From: Xylaria sp. FL1777
Taxonomy: Eukaryota > Ascomycota > Sordariomycetes > Xylariales > Xylariaceae
Assembly: GCA_022578965.1 (NCBI GenBank)
Contig: MU400611.1
Span: forward strand, 62,001-126,000
Direction: 5' to 3'
Length of the DNA stretch: 64,000 nt
Shown here: positions 24,981 through 36,163 of the stretch, piece by piece
Position numbering within the stretch: the first letter of the stretch is position 1
Layout of the letters: the number at the start of each line of letters is the position of its first letter
Notes under the pieces: generated by a model
Databases searched by the model: none
Told to the model about the DNA's origin: nothing
The model's input: only the letters and a program-made list of their open reading frames with translations
Made by a program: the position numbers and the translations under genes

Positions 24981-25845
24981 GTTGGGTAAAGGCTTGATCT
25001 TATTAGTATTTGAGTAGAGTGGATACTTATCTGTGTTTAAGTGGCTAAGCGTGTTGTACACTAAGTAGGTAACAGGCCTTACCTAATTATGGCTAACAAA
25101 GTACCTAACTGTTACACGCTGGAGGTTACGCTGGAGGTTACATGGGCTATGGCTGGTTGCCAGCCACTGCGGCTGTGCGCTGTGGCTGGGGGCTGGTTGC
25201 CGGCTATATAGATATTAGGCAACGGATATCCATAGCCTCACTTAGAGATTCAATCAGCTACTATTGACTCTTCACACTTCAGTGTTTTGCCAGTGACACT
25301 AACTTAGCAAATTCAACTATACAGTCTTTATCTAGATAATTAGTAATATTAACGCATATTTAATCTTATCTATCTATTATATCTATAATGTCTACCCAAG
25401 GAACCCCACCTTTGATAAGACAGTGTAAAAGAGGTCTAGGTTAATCAAGATTCCTACCTAGGTAGGTACTTACCTGGTTTATATGATTCTTTTATCTCCA
25501 ACATTTCCCTCCCCCTCAGCCTTTTCCAACTCATTGTGCTCATCATACTTATTGTACATACCCGACTCATCGTTACCCCTAGCTGTCTAGCCCCCAACTC
25601 TAGCCTTCTAGCGTTGCAAAACCCCGCAATTCCCCGGATTCCCCACCTCACACTTCCCCGCATAGTACCTAGGTACTTAAGGTACATGATCACTACCGCT
25701 CTAGCCTTTCTAGCCACGGTAACATACCTACCTAACCTCATAACATAGTTCCCGAGACTAGATACTTCATAAATTTTTTTTCATGATTACTTGGCCAAGG
25801 TATCGCCAGTTCCGTGTTATTATTTCATCTTTACTCCGATCTATT
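24981..25845. other. Gene-free region upstream of the regulator
   Basis: No credible gene. Around 25110-25140 the 13-base ACGCTGGAGGTTA occurs twice in a row. At about 25152-25166 there is a perfect small hairpin, GGCTGG-TTG-CCAGCC, followed by GGCTGGTTGCCGGC at 25189-25202. CTACCTAGGTAGGTA-type runs lie at about 25456-25470 and 25667-25677. The last few hundred bases are the likely promoter of the Zn2Cys6 gene. Confidence 0.45.
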
Positions 25846-28571
25846 ATGTCACACGGACAAAATGAGTCTCATCTCGAAGACGAGGTTGCTGCAAACCCGC
25901 CCCCTAAACCCACACATTCATCTAGAAGGGCAATGAAAAGGTCATCCAACGCGTGAGTAACTAGGCTCAAAAACGAAAATGAAGAAAATTATATTGCAAC
26001 AAGCTAGTTCATCAATGACATCTAGGGCAGTTGCGAAAGATGTCGTCGGCAGAAGATCAAGTGCTCAGGATCTCGTCCGTGCGAGACTTGCCGCAGGCGT
26101 AACCTGACCTGTACATTCAACCTCGAAGACCAAAAAATTATGGTTACTAGAAGGTATGCTAAATAAATATCCCGCTCGGATTCTTAGAAGTAGGTCTATG
26201 CTAACCGAGTGCTGCATTTTAATTCTAGATACATCGAACAGCTGCAGCGAGGTACAGCAGCAGCAGTGTGTGAAAATACCCAGGAAGAAGTCGATCCTGT
26301 GCCTGCTAGCCGGCAGGTTAACGAGGCTGGTTGTAGTTACCGTGATAGGTTATTAACCCCAACAACAACAACCAGGCCTGCTGTGTCCTCTTCAACCCAT
26401 TGTTCTGATTGTCATGGTGGTGGTATTCCTTCCCAGGTTGGCACGGCAGAAGATGGGCCAGAAGATCCATACACGCCAAACTCATGTTCTGATGGCCAGC
26501 CCCTCACGAATCCATTGTCTACGGGCCGCTCTGCATTCTCGACCGCTGGGAACGGCTTCATATTTTATCTAGGTACTTCTTCGAACTGGTCTTTTACCAG
26601 GCGCATCCTTAGCATGACCCATGAGCGGCTTTTCCACACGCCTCTTGCAACGGATAACTTGGGTTTCGATTGCATGATTTACGAACTCGAGTGGGAGGGA
26701 AGCAAAGCTACATCCTCGGAACCATCCTTGCCTGTTCTACCATCTCTTGACCATTGCATATATCTAATAAATGCTGTCAAATTTCATGGCTGCCAGGTTT
26801 TTCATCTCTTCGATGAGGAAACCTTCATGGAGTCTCTATACACGTTTTACGACAACCCACTTCAACAACCGCAGCCATCAGAAGAGCTATGGTATGTCCA
26901 CTTCCTCCTCATTCTGGCCTTTGGTAAAGGCTTTACTGCCAAAAAGTCTCAGGGCAAGAGTCCACCCGGTGAAGCCTACTTCTCAAAGGCGCTCCATTTA
27001 TTGCCTAACATGATTATGCTCTGGACGCGTCCCCTTGAAGCGATCGAAGTTTTATGTTGTATTGCACTTTACCTGCAATGTATTGATAGTCGAATTGTGG
27101 CGCATAACTACGTAAGATCCAACGCTGTCTATTCATTGTCCCCGTTTTCAGGATCACCGGGGCTCACAGATTGTTTACAAAATAGATTGGTCAAGCGATG
27201 CGGTTAGCGATGGGCTGTGGTCTGCATACCGACATGGGGACTGAGAGATTTATCGAAGGGCTAGTCGAAAGGTCACGTCGAGCGTGGTGGACCGTCTACA
27301 TATTGGATCGTGAAATGACCTCTCTTATGGGTTTACCACAGTCCAATCACGATCATGGTGTGTGTCCTCAGTTACCGAACTTCCTAGGTTCTCCCCAGCG
27401 TACCGCAGCGCTGAGCTTCGAATCAAAATATCCCGGATAATGGCCAAAATTAACGATAGTAGGTCTCAAAAGATGCTGTTTTAATCCCACAGGCCTTGCA
27501 AACTAATGCTGCCACCTTTTCTACTCGTATAGCTGTCTATGGTGCCCAAGGGCAGAAAGATCGCAGTCTTTTACTCAGCATGAAAGCCGCCCTTTCCGAC
27601 ATTGCGGAAGTAGCAGACGAGCTCCGTCTTTCGTTCCCCGTGGAACGAGAGACGGCAGGTCACGGATTATCGAGGATTTCAGCTCACCTCCACCTTGAAT
27701 ATCACCAAGTAAGTCGTCTCTGAGCATACGGCATTTACCCCAAGTGAATTTGTTGGAGTGAGGCTGACGGTGTTTATTACAGTGCATAATCCTTGCCACT
27801 CGACCGCTTTTATATTTCTTCCTACAGATACGGTTAACCTCCCTAGACGAGTGCTTGAGAAGACTGCATACTTCAGAGACAGTTCGAAATTTGATCTTGA
27901 TGTGTATTGATTCTTCGTTGCAAAGCATAACGCTACTACGGCTATTGCAAGCCCAAGGCCTGTTAGGTACGTTCATATGGACGTTTTGTTCTTGTTTTAT
28001 GGTGATATGTACCCCTTATCATCCTTTAATTACTGTAATTTCTATGATGATTAATCACTTCTTTTTTATCATAGAGGTTTTCCTGCCATTTGACCTCGAT
28101 TCGTTATTTGTCTCTACCGTTAGCGCTATGGTGGCATTCGTTCTCGACGTTCTCTTGAACGAAAATATTCCAGTTTGGTTGCAAAAATCATACTCTATTT
28201 TCGAAGAATTCATTACCTTTGGTAATCGCGTAGCTTTGTTCCGCAAGTCTGAGCTCCTTCAGTTACACGAACTACTGAACTCCCTCCCGGCGGATGAGAA
28301 CTCGTCTATCGATAGGTCCAATAATGGAAATGCCTCAGGCAGTGTTGACGATGGAGCCGAGTCGATCCACAGGAATGCAGCATTAGCCTCGACCTTATTA
28401 CCACCCTTTTTTGCCGCCACCGATGCCGGTGGAAGTGATATATCCTTCGAAAATCTTATGACAACCGCCGAGATATCGGAAATGGCGAATTCTATCGATA
28501 ATCTTGATGCAGAATGGATGTCACAAACAATCTTAGGCCAGTGTAACGGTACGGGTTATAGACATCAATAA
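25846..28571 (+). CDS. PrnA-like Zn2Cys6 transcription factor (apparent frameshift)
   Basis: Nuclear DNA-binding activator, by position and resemblance the regulator of the proline genes. Exons by eye: 25846-25952, 26031-26153, 26229-27111, 27186-27458, 27533-27708, 27783-27966 and 28075-28571. The zinc cluster, C-x2-C-x6-C-x5-C-x2-C-x6-C, is at residues 37-63. The middle has a fungal-specific regulatory domain with AMRLAMGCGLHTDM and RRAWWTVYILDRE, then CIILATRPLLYFFLQ and VFLPFDLDSLF. In exon 4 the frame is lost near 27416: upstream reads SPQRTAALS, while LRIKISRIMAKIND continues one base out of frame. The summed exon length is one base short of a multiple of three, so a single missing base (mutation or assembly error) explains it. 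With it restored the protein would be about 747 aa. The stop lies 48 bp from that of the convergent oxidase gene. Confidence 0.82.
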
Positions 28572-28619
28572 AGCTCACTTCTCTTAATGCTAACATAGTA
28601 AGGAGAATTTTTGTCTGAA

Positions 28620-29986
28620 TTATAATTTCACTTTGGGTATTGACGGTCGGATGTCTCTGAACTCTTCTGAGATGCCAATACGCCAGCTCACATCGGCATC
28701 CCAATTTCCGCCCTCACTCCGACTCTTCCATCTCCACCGCTCAATCGACTGCTTGGTATCCCCCCCTTCCAGCAGTGATTTCACCCAATCACCGACTATT
28801 GGAAACATCTTGAAGCCATGTCCTGAATCCCCCGACAGTAAAATAACCGAATTGTCCGTATTTGGCACGTAGTCAATGATATAATCTGAGTCAGCTGTAT
28901 CAGCAAACCAGCAAAGGGATTTATTGATGAGAGGTCGATTAGCAAGAGTGGGAAGGGTTTGAGCAAGCAATCTACGGACTCGTTGCTCATCGTGAGCCGG
29001 CATAAACTGGCTTTCTTCCAGAGCCGGAGGACGAGAAACACCAGACGAATCTAAATTAATAAATCCGCCTCCCATCGGACATAATTTTAGCAGATTTGTC
29101 CCGTTCTCGGGCTCAAACAGAAACCCTAAATCACGCGCATATGTAACGGGAATTCCACGGAGGGCGGAAGCCTCCTTATCTGTTAACTGGACATGTGCGA
29201 CGGACCATGACTTAGCAACAACCTGTCCTCCGAGTTCCGGGACCAAGCTTGCAGCTGCGGCACCCATTGCTACAATAAATAACTTAGCATTATAGGTGGT
29301 GCCGCTGTAGGTTCGTAAACCAGTCGCCCTCTTACCGCACTGTTGGTCCTCATAGAGGATTTCAGCAGCGTTGCCAGCTTCGCCCAGAAGGAACCGAACA
29401 CCTAACGCAACAAGAGCCTCGTAAACAGCTTTAAGCGCGTTGCTCGAGTGCGCGTATCCGTCATAACGGTTATAGTACCCTTTCCAACCCGGTAAGGAAC
29501 CTTCCTGAAATTGCCAGACCGCTCTTAAAATATCATCTCGGTTATTCAGTGGAACGAGGTATTTTTTAACTTCGGGGTGCCTTTCTGCCGATGCTTGAAA
29601 CGAGCGCAATGTTTTGGAAGCTTTTTCGGGCGCTGCTTCGGACACACAGTGAAGAAATCCGGTCTGGTGGTAGTGAGGTGCGAAGAGTGGTGTCTTCCAA
29701 GCCCTCAACGCTTCCTACGCGGCAGTTATCAGCATCTTATATAACCAAAATATTGAATAAGCGTTAAACTTACAACCGCCAGGTTTGTGTAAAAGTCATC
29801 GTCATACTCGACTCGTAAAATCTTGTTTATGTCGTTGGCTGCTGAAAAGGGGCTAGGGACTGTTGCGCCCTTGTCCAGGACCAAAATGTTGGAATACCCC
29901 GCTCGAGCCAAATGCAACGCCGTCGACAGACCGAAAGCGCCGGCGCCAACAATGGCTATGGGGTCAGACTTGGAAACAGGGTTCAT
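28620..29986 (-). CDS. FAD-dependent amine oxidase (amadoriase/sarcosine-oxidase type)
   Basis: DAO-fold flavoenzyme oxidising a secondary amine or N-substituted amino acid with release of peroxide. Exons 29986-29774 and 29714-28620, with a 59-nt GTAAGT...GTAG intron, give 435 aa. The dinucleotide-binding motif IAIVGAGAFGLSTALHLA starts at residue 10. SAANDINKILR and FPGWKGY-like LPGWKGYYNRYDGYAHS resemble fungal fructosyl-amino-acid oxidases. C339 in LCWFADTADSDYIID aligns with the cysteine that carries covalent FAD in monomeric sarcosine oxidase and amadoriases. GDSGHGFKMFPIVGD closes the FAD site. There is an in-frame upstream extension to about 30145, but the ATG at 29986 sits right before the Rossmann motif and is preferred. 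In this cluster a cyclic amino acid (pipecolate, N-methyl- or D-proline, hydroxyproline) is a plausible substrate; that is inference. Confidence 0.85.
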
Positions 29987-30995
29987 GGTAATACACAATC
30001 GGGCATGATGTATTTTCTTCGGCGTGGTTGTTGAGACAGATACGGCACTACTACGGGAAGACCTGAAACCATAATTATATAGCAAGATATGTCTATGCGG
30101 AAACATCTTGATCGAGCCCATCGTGGCACCTTGCTTGACAGTCACGATAGGACTGCCTACTGGAAGGTCACATGTGCATCGGCGAGTGTTCCTATTCGCA
30201 ACGTCAAACGACGTATCTTAACTCGTCTCGCTCGGACCCCAACATCATCGTGCGGGGAAGCAGGTGTGTGAGGGGCAACATAATCTCGGATGGCTCTCTA
30301 ATATATGGTGGGGCTATGACATCTGATGATCCATGCTTTCGATCAGATATCGGATAGCAGACCGTAGCGTCAAGTCTTTTTGTGCCTAGCCCCCCACCTC
30401 ATATGGAGACCCTGGCTTTTAGGTGATAACTCATTAGGGAGGACATGGAGGGATGGATAGGTTAGAGTTGCATCTATGGTATTATTGTTGGTGATTGCGA
30501 GAATGTTGTATAGAATTATATGTACTGAATTTTCGTATTTTCAGAAGTTATTACGCTTCATGGGAGCCTCGGGGAAATATTCTGGCATACAGAATAAACT
30601 TGCATTATCTATTTTGCTTGCTGTCTCCTTATGTACCTAACCTATCTAGTGTAGAGAGGAGTCCCGGAGGGCTTCTCATTTACTAGGTATTGTGGACCGA
30701 CCACAGTTTATTAGCAGCCATACGAGCTTCTGTAAAATAAGATAGAGGAATATAATACTGGTGCTTAGTAGTATTGCTGCGTTATATACCTTATACCTAT
30801 TAGATCTTTAGATACATCGCCATGGTGGCCGTCATCTTTAATATTGTAAAGTCATCATTGTTATTATATAACTGCCTAACCACAAGCGGCTAGACCCTCA
30901 TGCTGGTGCACCCCTTTTTTACCTACAGTAAGATCGCCATCACGTATACGGCATCACTCCAGTCCTAACATTTCCCTCCACGCCCTCTCGTGTCT
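29987..30995. other. Gene-free spacer, oxidase / P5C dehydrogenase
   Basis: About 1 kb between the oxidase start and the P5C dehydrogenase stop. Short open stretches (30089-30271, 30495-30686) have no recognisable protein signature. The 300 bases next to 29987 would be the oxidase promoter. I see no repeat or RNA gene. Confidence 0.5.
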
Positions 30996-32921
30996 TTATA
31001 GATGAGGCATTGAGTTACTAGGGTAGCTCCACCGCTCCAGAGGAGCGAATTCCTCCTTAATAGTCCTAGGGCTCGTGAACCTCCTCAAGATATCAGAGCT
31101 GCCGGCCTTGTCGTTAGTTCCGCTGGAGCGGGCACCGCCGAACGACTGCTGGCCAATCAGCGCCGCCGTGGTCTTGCAGTTGATGTAGAAATTGCCGGCT
31201 GAGTAGCGGAGCGCGTCCTCGGCCTCACGGATGGCGTTGCGGTCTGTAGCGAACACGGCCCCCGTCAGGGCGAGCCCGCCCCCGTTCTCGTCGATCTTCC
31301 GCAGCACAGAGCTCCACTCCGCGTCGGGATACACATAGACGGCGAGGACTGGCCCGAAGATCTCCGTGTTGAAGAGGTCGCTGTCCGGCGACTCGACTTG
31401 ATATAATGTCGGCTGCACGTAATACCCTGTGGAATCGTCGTATGTACCACCGGTTAGTGTCTTGACAGTCGGGTCTGCGTTGCTCTTGTCGATGATGGAC
31501 TTAATCTTGTTGAAGGAGCGGCCGTGGATCATGGGACCCATAAAAGCATCTAGATCTTTATCTGGGCTCCCAATGCTAATCTTGCCAATTTTGCTCTTGA
31601 GGAGGGCTAGAAACTTGTCGGCGCGGGACTGCGGGAGATAGAGGCGCGACGTAGCTAAACACTTTTGGCCCTGGTATTCGTAAGCACCCCGGACAGTGTG
31701 GTTAACTGCGCTAGGAATATCAGCGGAGGAATGGACGAGGTGGAAATTCTTGCCACTAGTCTCGCCTACCACGCGCGGGAAATCGAGGTACCGCTTGGCT
31801 CCGATCCCCTCGCCTATCTTTGCGTAGATAGAGCGGAAGACATCCGATAAGCCGATAAAGTTGATGCCTGCAAACTGACGGTGCGCAAGCACCGCTTCTG
31901 TAACCTCAACAGCGTCGCCGGGCACAAATTGGATCACATCCGCAGGTAGACCTGCTTCCAAGAGAATCTTGTAAACTAACGTGCTAGCGTAAACGTTATA
32001 CTGCGAGGGCTTCCATAGCACCACATTTCCCATGAGCGCAGGACCGGAAACAAGACTTCCCCCCAGTGCCGTGAAGTTAAATGGGGAAACGGCGTATACG
32101 AAGCCTTCAAGGGAACGGTACTCTACCCGGCTGCGTGTTCGGCCTTCGTGTTAACATATATACGTTCGTGTACCTGATGTTTGCTTGTGGGCGCCGCTCA
32201 TCTTACAAAAAAAGGATTGACTCACGTCCACATTCCGTCAGTGCCGCGAGTTGGCTGTCTTTCTAACAATTCGGCCGCATAATTGCAGTTTAACCTGAAG
32301 AAGTCTGCCAACTCGGCGGCGGCATCGATCTCGGCCTGCCAGATGTTCTTGCCCTGGCCTAGCATCGTTGCCGCAATTAGGTCATGGCGGTAGTGCCCGG
32401 TGACAAGCTCAGCAGCCCTCTGGAAGATGGCGACTCGGTCTACGAAGGGGGTGTTCTCCCACTTCTTCTTCACTTTTAGTGCCGACTCGATGGCTGTTGC
32501 TACTTGCTCCTTAGTTGCGAGCGGGTAATGTGTGAAGACGGTCTGGTGCTCTGCGGGCAGGACTTGAGGCTCTGAGTTTGAGGCGGCTTGCACCTTGCCG
32601 TTGAAGTATATATCGCTCTGTAAGGGTAAACTTGAGCGGAGTCGTTTTAATGCCTCTTCCACCCCTCTACGTTCCGGCGAACCTTTTTCGTATGTAGGCT
32701 GTTGTTGATTCTTGGAATCAGCACTCTCCCTCGTAATTGTGTCTGGCTGGCTGCTGTTTTATGCAACTCACATTAGGTTCATTGCGTGCTGCCGGAAGTC
32801 GAAAAGGGACTGTCGTCATTGTCCTCCGAGCCAATATTAAAGCTGAACTGGTGTTTGATACTCGTAGAATTTTACCGCGTCTTAAAGACCTTTGTGTGAA
32901 TTGTATTGCTTTGCTGGCCAT
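30996..32921 (-). CDS. Delta-1-pyrroline-5-carboxylate dehydrogenase, mitochondrial
   Basis: NAD-dependent aldehyde dehydrogenase (ALDH4 type) that converts glutamate semialdehyde/P5C to glutamate in the mitochondrial matrix, the second step of proline breakdown; counterpart of A. nidulans prnC and yeast PUT2. Exons 32921-32772, 32698-32226 and 32130-30996 join in phase to 585 aa. The first exon gives an Arg/Ser-rich presequence (MASKAIQFTQRSLRRGKILR), then VPFRLPAARNEPN joined to PTYEKGSPERR. Family motifs are RVEYRSLEGFVYAVSPFNFT, LWKPSQYN, VGETSGKNFH (Glu about 331) and the nucleophile Cys364 in YQGQKCLATSRLY. The minus-strand ATG at 32921 is the only one that gives a targeting sequence and keeps the NEP motif. 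All frames are intact. Confidence 0.94.
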
Positions 32922-34638
32922 GGCGAATGGTACAACGTCGATTTGGGATTTGTGTAGATATAAAAGAAGTTTATATAGAACCAGATGGACAGGTTCATTT
33001 AATAACTAAAATGCAAATACTGATTCTTCAGGCTGGAATGAGGAAAAGTTACCTTGATCTCGTAGTTAACACGCCAATGTAGGCTTGGCAGCGGTAATCT
33101 CAAGATTGGTGAAGCTCGGTTACCCCCGATGTATGCGTTCAGAGAACCCCCACAGACTCTACCGGTTCGCTCAACCGCTCGGAAGGCTTCCCGGCGTTCT
33201 ACGGCTTCGGACTTCAAAACGCCACCAATCAGTGGAGCGGCTAGGCTAGCTTTAACAGCATCCGATTTTGTCCCGAATAGTTCATCACCTGTGAGCGAAG
33301 CCCTTACGAGGTAGATAATATGTCAATGCTGTATTTCGACTCAATTATGGAAATTTCTGATTGGGCTTACGAGGGCAAAGGACCCGAACCGCATTCTTCA
33401 ACACAGCTCCATGAGCGAATAGCTAGCCCTCATGCGGTACGCCCGTGAGTGTCAATTAAAGTCACATTCTTCTGCTTTAGCTTGTGTCTACTTTCATGGC
33501 TCTACATCTTCCGGGGATCATAAAGATTCACTATCAACTACCTGGCGATAATGTTGAAGTGAAGCGAAACCTCGAGCTTATGGGGCGTGACGCCGCCACT
33601 TTATACCTATCGACATCATCTAATATAATAGATTCCGTTCTCTTAATTATTATTTACGCTTGCATTTCTGTTGGAAATATTATCCATTTCCCATAGGAAT
33701 ACAATTAGATGATGCACTACCGGTCAAAGCGCTTAGTAGGCTGAATAACCTAAATGATAAATGGGTTAGTTATTTTCCCTTTAACTGGTAGGGCCGGATG
33801 TTCATGTCTCGTTAGATGTAAGGCAGCACGCCACTCATTCTATAGAAAAGCCAGGAAGCTGGTGCATAGGGTTTGGGGGGAAAGGGTCATTGTATCCCAA
33901 CATGGGAATCGTGTCTGGGGGAGCTTTGGTTGAAATTAGACAAAGTATCAAGACTTCTCACTAGCATAAGCATCGTGGGTTTGCAAACTAGCGCACAGCT
34001 CCTCAACACAATGAACTTGTACGCGACTGTGCTCTTCCATTTCTTGATGCAGAAGAGTTTTGAGGTGAAGGTGAGAAAGGCATTACATCCTGAGAGGCTA
34101 TAGATTTCGAGACACAAGCTGGTAGAACTCCCATCGAAGTGTCAGGTGATATAGTCACACATAGATCCCTAGGGTCAATATAGTATGCTTGGTGTATATA
34201 TATGGGCTATTGTTACACGCGTTGAACCAGCTGAACACCTTGTGCTATCTCCAGACGCATAGTTCGGTGAGACACCGGGACCGTACTGCGCTGAATTGAG
34301 ACCTATTGAAACTGTTTCGCGTACCAGAAGTGAAGCTATTTAGCCCTCGCTAATCTGAGACATATAAGCGGACCACGGAGATTAAAAAGCCCGAAACCAA
34401 TTGTATATAACGTTATGTTTTACTCCTTCCTATATAATTTCCTATTTTAGGCAGGCCCCTCAATGCCTTCGTGGCGTCGAAGGCACATTTTGCCACACCA
34501 GCCCCAACCTGTTTGTATATTGCCTAGCCAACATGTAGCTCTTGGCAGGCCACTACCACCCGGATATGTGCAATTATCTAACCGTGCCCATCAACAGTGG
34601 GGTTGTGCGATAATACCAATCAACATCTAACATCCACC
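32922..34638. other. Gene-free region with repeat and short relic
   Basis: Right of the P5C dehydrogenase start. On the minus strand, 33315-33130 is open and encodes a protein-like stretch including SLAAPLIGGVLKSEA and RREAFRAVERTGRVCGGSL. It has no start, no recognised family, and may be the relic of a lost gene. About 34205-34410 is a copy of the dispersed repeat described at 15575-16095. The rest shows nothing I can name. Confidence 0.45.
34205..34410. repeat. Dispersed non-coding repeat, shortened copy
   Basis: 34208-34310 matches 15580-15685 and 34360-34410 matches 15968-16021, in the same order. The roughly 280 bp between them in the longer copy is mostly absent here. Differences are mainly transitions. 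Confidence 0.75.
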
Positions 34639-36081
34639 ATGTCCCGTTCATACGTTCAAGATTGGATTAATTCTTTAGGTTCAGAACTTAACGCAAAACG
34701 TCGGCGTCTTCAAAAAGACACCGACAATATCGACCTTTCTTATCCGTATGATGCGCCGTATACCCCATCCCCAACGATGAGCAATATAGACGACGCAGAG
34801 CGCATGAGAGGAGGCAAGCGTACTGCCGAAAACGTTGACGCGGCGGCCCAACCTGCCAACGATACTCCTAAGCTACCGTCTATCTTTCCTCCCTTGCCTC
34901 ACCCACCGAAACGCCGATCAAGGTCAACAAGTCCGATCAAGGGTAGGCTTGACCTTCAGAAGCTGGAAAAGCCTGTGCGAATAGACGGACTAGAAGATGA
35001 TGAATCAGACACGCTGCCCGCCGATATCCAAACCTTGTATACGCGACTTCAACTTATCAGCGAACCGCGACCACTCGACTGCCCGCCCTCGATAAGATCA
35101 AACAACGCGGTGGAAACCGTAGCTGCGGACGCATTGCTTTCTAGGATACGCCGCATACGTCACCAAGCCATATCCTCAACGAAGTATCAGCGACACGAAT
35201 GCGGCTGGAATAATAGGGTACACATGCCACTTCTCGAATTGGCGTTTGAGTCCGAGTCTGAGTCTGACTCCGAGCCTGACTCTGTCTCTGAAGAACAGTG
35301 TAGCTGGAGAGCGTCTATTCGTGTTGAGCCTGCAATGTTTGCTACGATTTCTCGTGAATCGATCCCGCGATTAGGAAGACTGTTTACAGGCAGCGATACG
35401 GGCTCAGTATTAGCCTGGTCCGTATCAGAAGAAAGTATAAGCACTGGGCAATCTACTAGCCAACCCGATCCAACCCCAACACGTCACAGCAGCGATAGTA
35501 AGAAGGTCGACTATGTGGTCGTGGTTGACGTTGTAAAGGACGCGCCTTTGAAGAAAATTATCCTCGAACTAATACTGTCAGCGTGGGATGGAGCGTTAGC
35601 TCATGTCAACCAAACGGCATACCAGGCTATATCCGAGAGCCTTATCGCTGTATCTATCGAGACCAAGACGATTTCGTCATCACGAGATCCCTTGTTGCAG
35701 CTCGCGATCTGGGTCGCAGCGTGGCATCAACGCATGGGCCAACTCCGCACTATCCGTCTTCGGCACGCCATGCGGGTAAATGATAATGATCTAAAACAGC
35801 CCAAACTTGTCTCGGTCCCTCTAATTGTGGCAACGGGCCATGATTGGGATATCTACTTTGCATGTGACGAGGGCAGTTCAATCACGCTTCGTGGTCCCTT
35901 GCGCATCGGTTCAACAGCTACAGACCTCCAACTACACACTCTACTCTACTCCTTAAAAGCTGTTAAAAGTTGGATAAAAAAAACATTCTATCGTAGCATG
36001 TGTGATTGGTTCATGTGTAGTGTTGGTCGAGCCGAAGGGACCGAGCTAGGCGTACAAGTACAGCAGGTGTTTAATGGATAG
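34639..36081 (+). CDS. PD-(D/E)XK nuclease-like domain protein
   Basis: An intronless 480-aa protein of a fungal family that carries a PD-(D/E)XK nuclease-like fold. The first 130 residues are polar and Lys/Arg-rich with Pro-Ser segments (RSYVQDWINSL at the N-terminus; KRRSRSTSPIKGR like a nuclear signal). The candidate active-site residues are in the C-terminal half: D301/D307 in KKVDYVVVVDVV and E341-x-K343 in IAVSIETKT, followed by LLQLAIWVAAWHQRMGQL. This order (D, then E-x-K, then Q-x-x-x-W) is the family pattern. An upstream GTG at 34597 is in frame, but the ATG at 34639 (ACCATGT) is the natural start. An acidic Ser/Glu run is at about residues 213-230. Substrate and role are unknown; members are numerous and often in accessory regions. 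Confidence 0.75.
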   Translation: MSRSYVQDWINSLGSELNAKRRRLQKDTDNIDLSYPYDAPYTPSPTMSNIDDAERMRGGKRTAENVDAAAQPANDTPKLPSIFPPLPHPPKRRSRSTSPIKGRLDLQKLEKPVRIDGLEDDESDTLPADIQTLYTRLQLISEPRPLDCPPSIRSNNAVETVAADALLSRIRRIRHQAISSTKYQRHECGWNNRVHMPLLELAFESESESDSEPDSVSEEQCSWRASIRVEPAMFATISRESIPRLGRLFTGSDTGSVLAWSVSEESISTGQSTSQPDPTPTRHSSDSKKVDYVVVVDVVKDAPLKKIILELILSAWDGALAHVNQTAYQAISESLIAVSIETKTISSSRDPLLQLAIWVAAWHQRMGQLRTIRLRHAMRVNDNDLKQPKLVSVPLIVATGHDWDIYFACDEGSSITLRGPLRIGSTATDLQLHTLLYSLKAVKSWIKKTFYRSMCDWFMCSVGRAEGTELGVQVQQVFNG

Positions 36082-36163
36082 CCTTTCAAGGGGTTTCACG
36101 TGTACCACTTGGGTATTTGTGTAAGGAAATGTCTTATGCCCGTTGCACTAAGCAGGCTATGCT

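Noticed and set aside
27967..28074. Reading through as coding (the frame stays open)
   Set aside because: The 108-nt stretch has a GTACGT donor and ATAG acceptor and, once removed, gives the family's ELFLPFDLDS-like sequence. It is a phase-keeping intron, so the open frame is coincidental.
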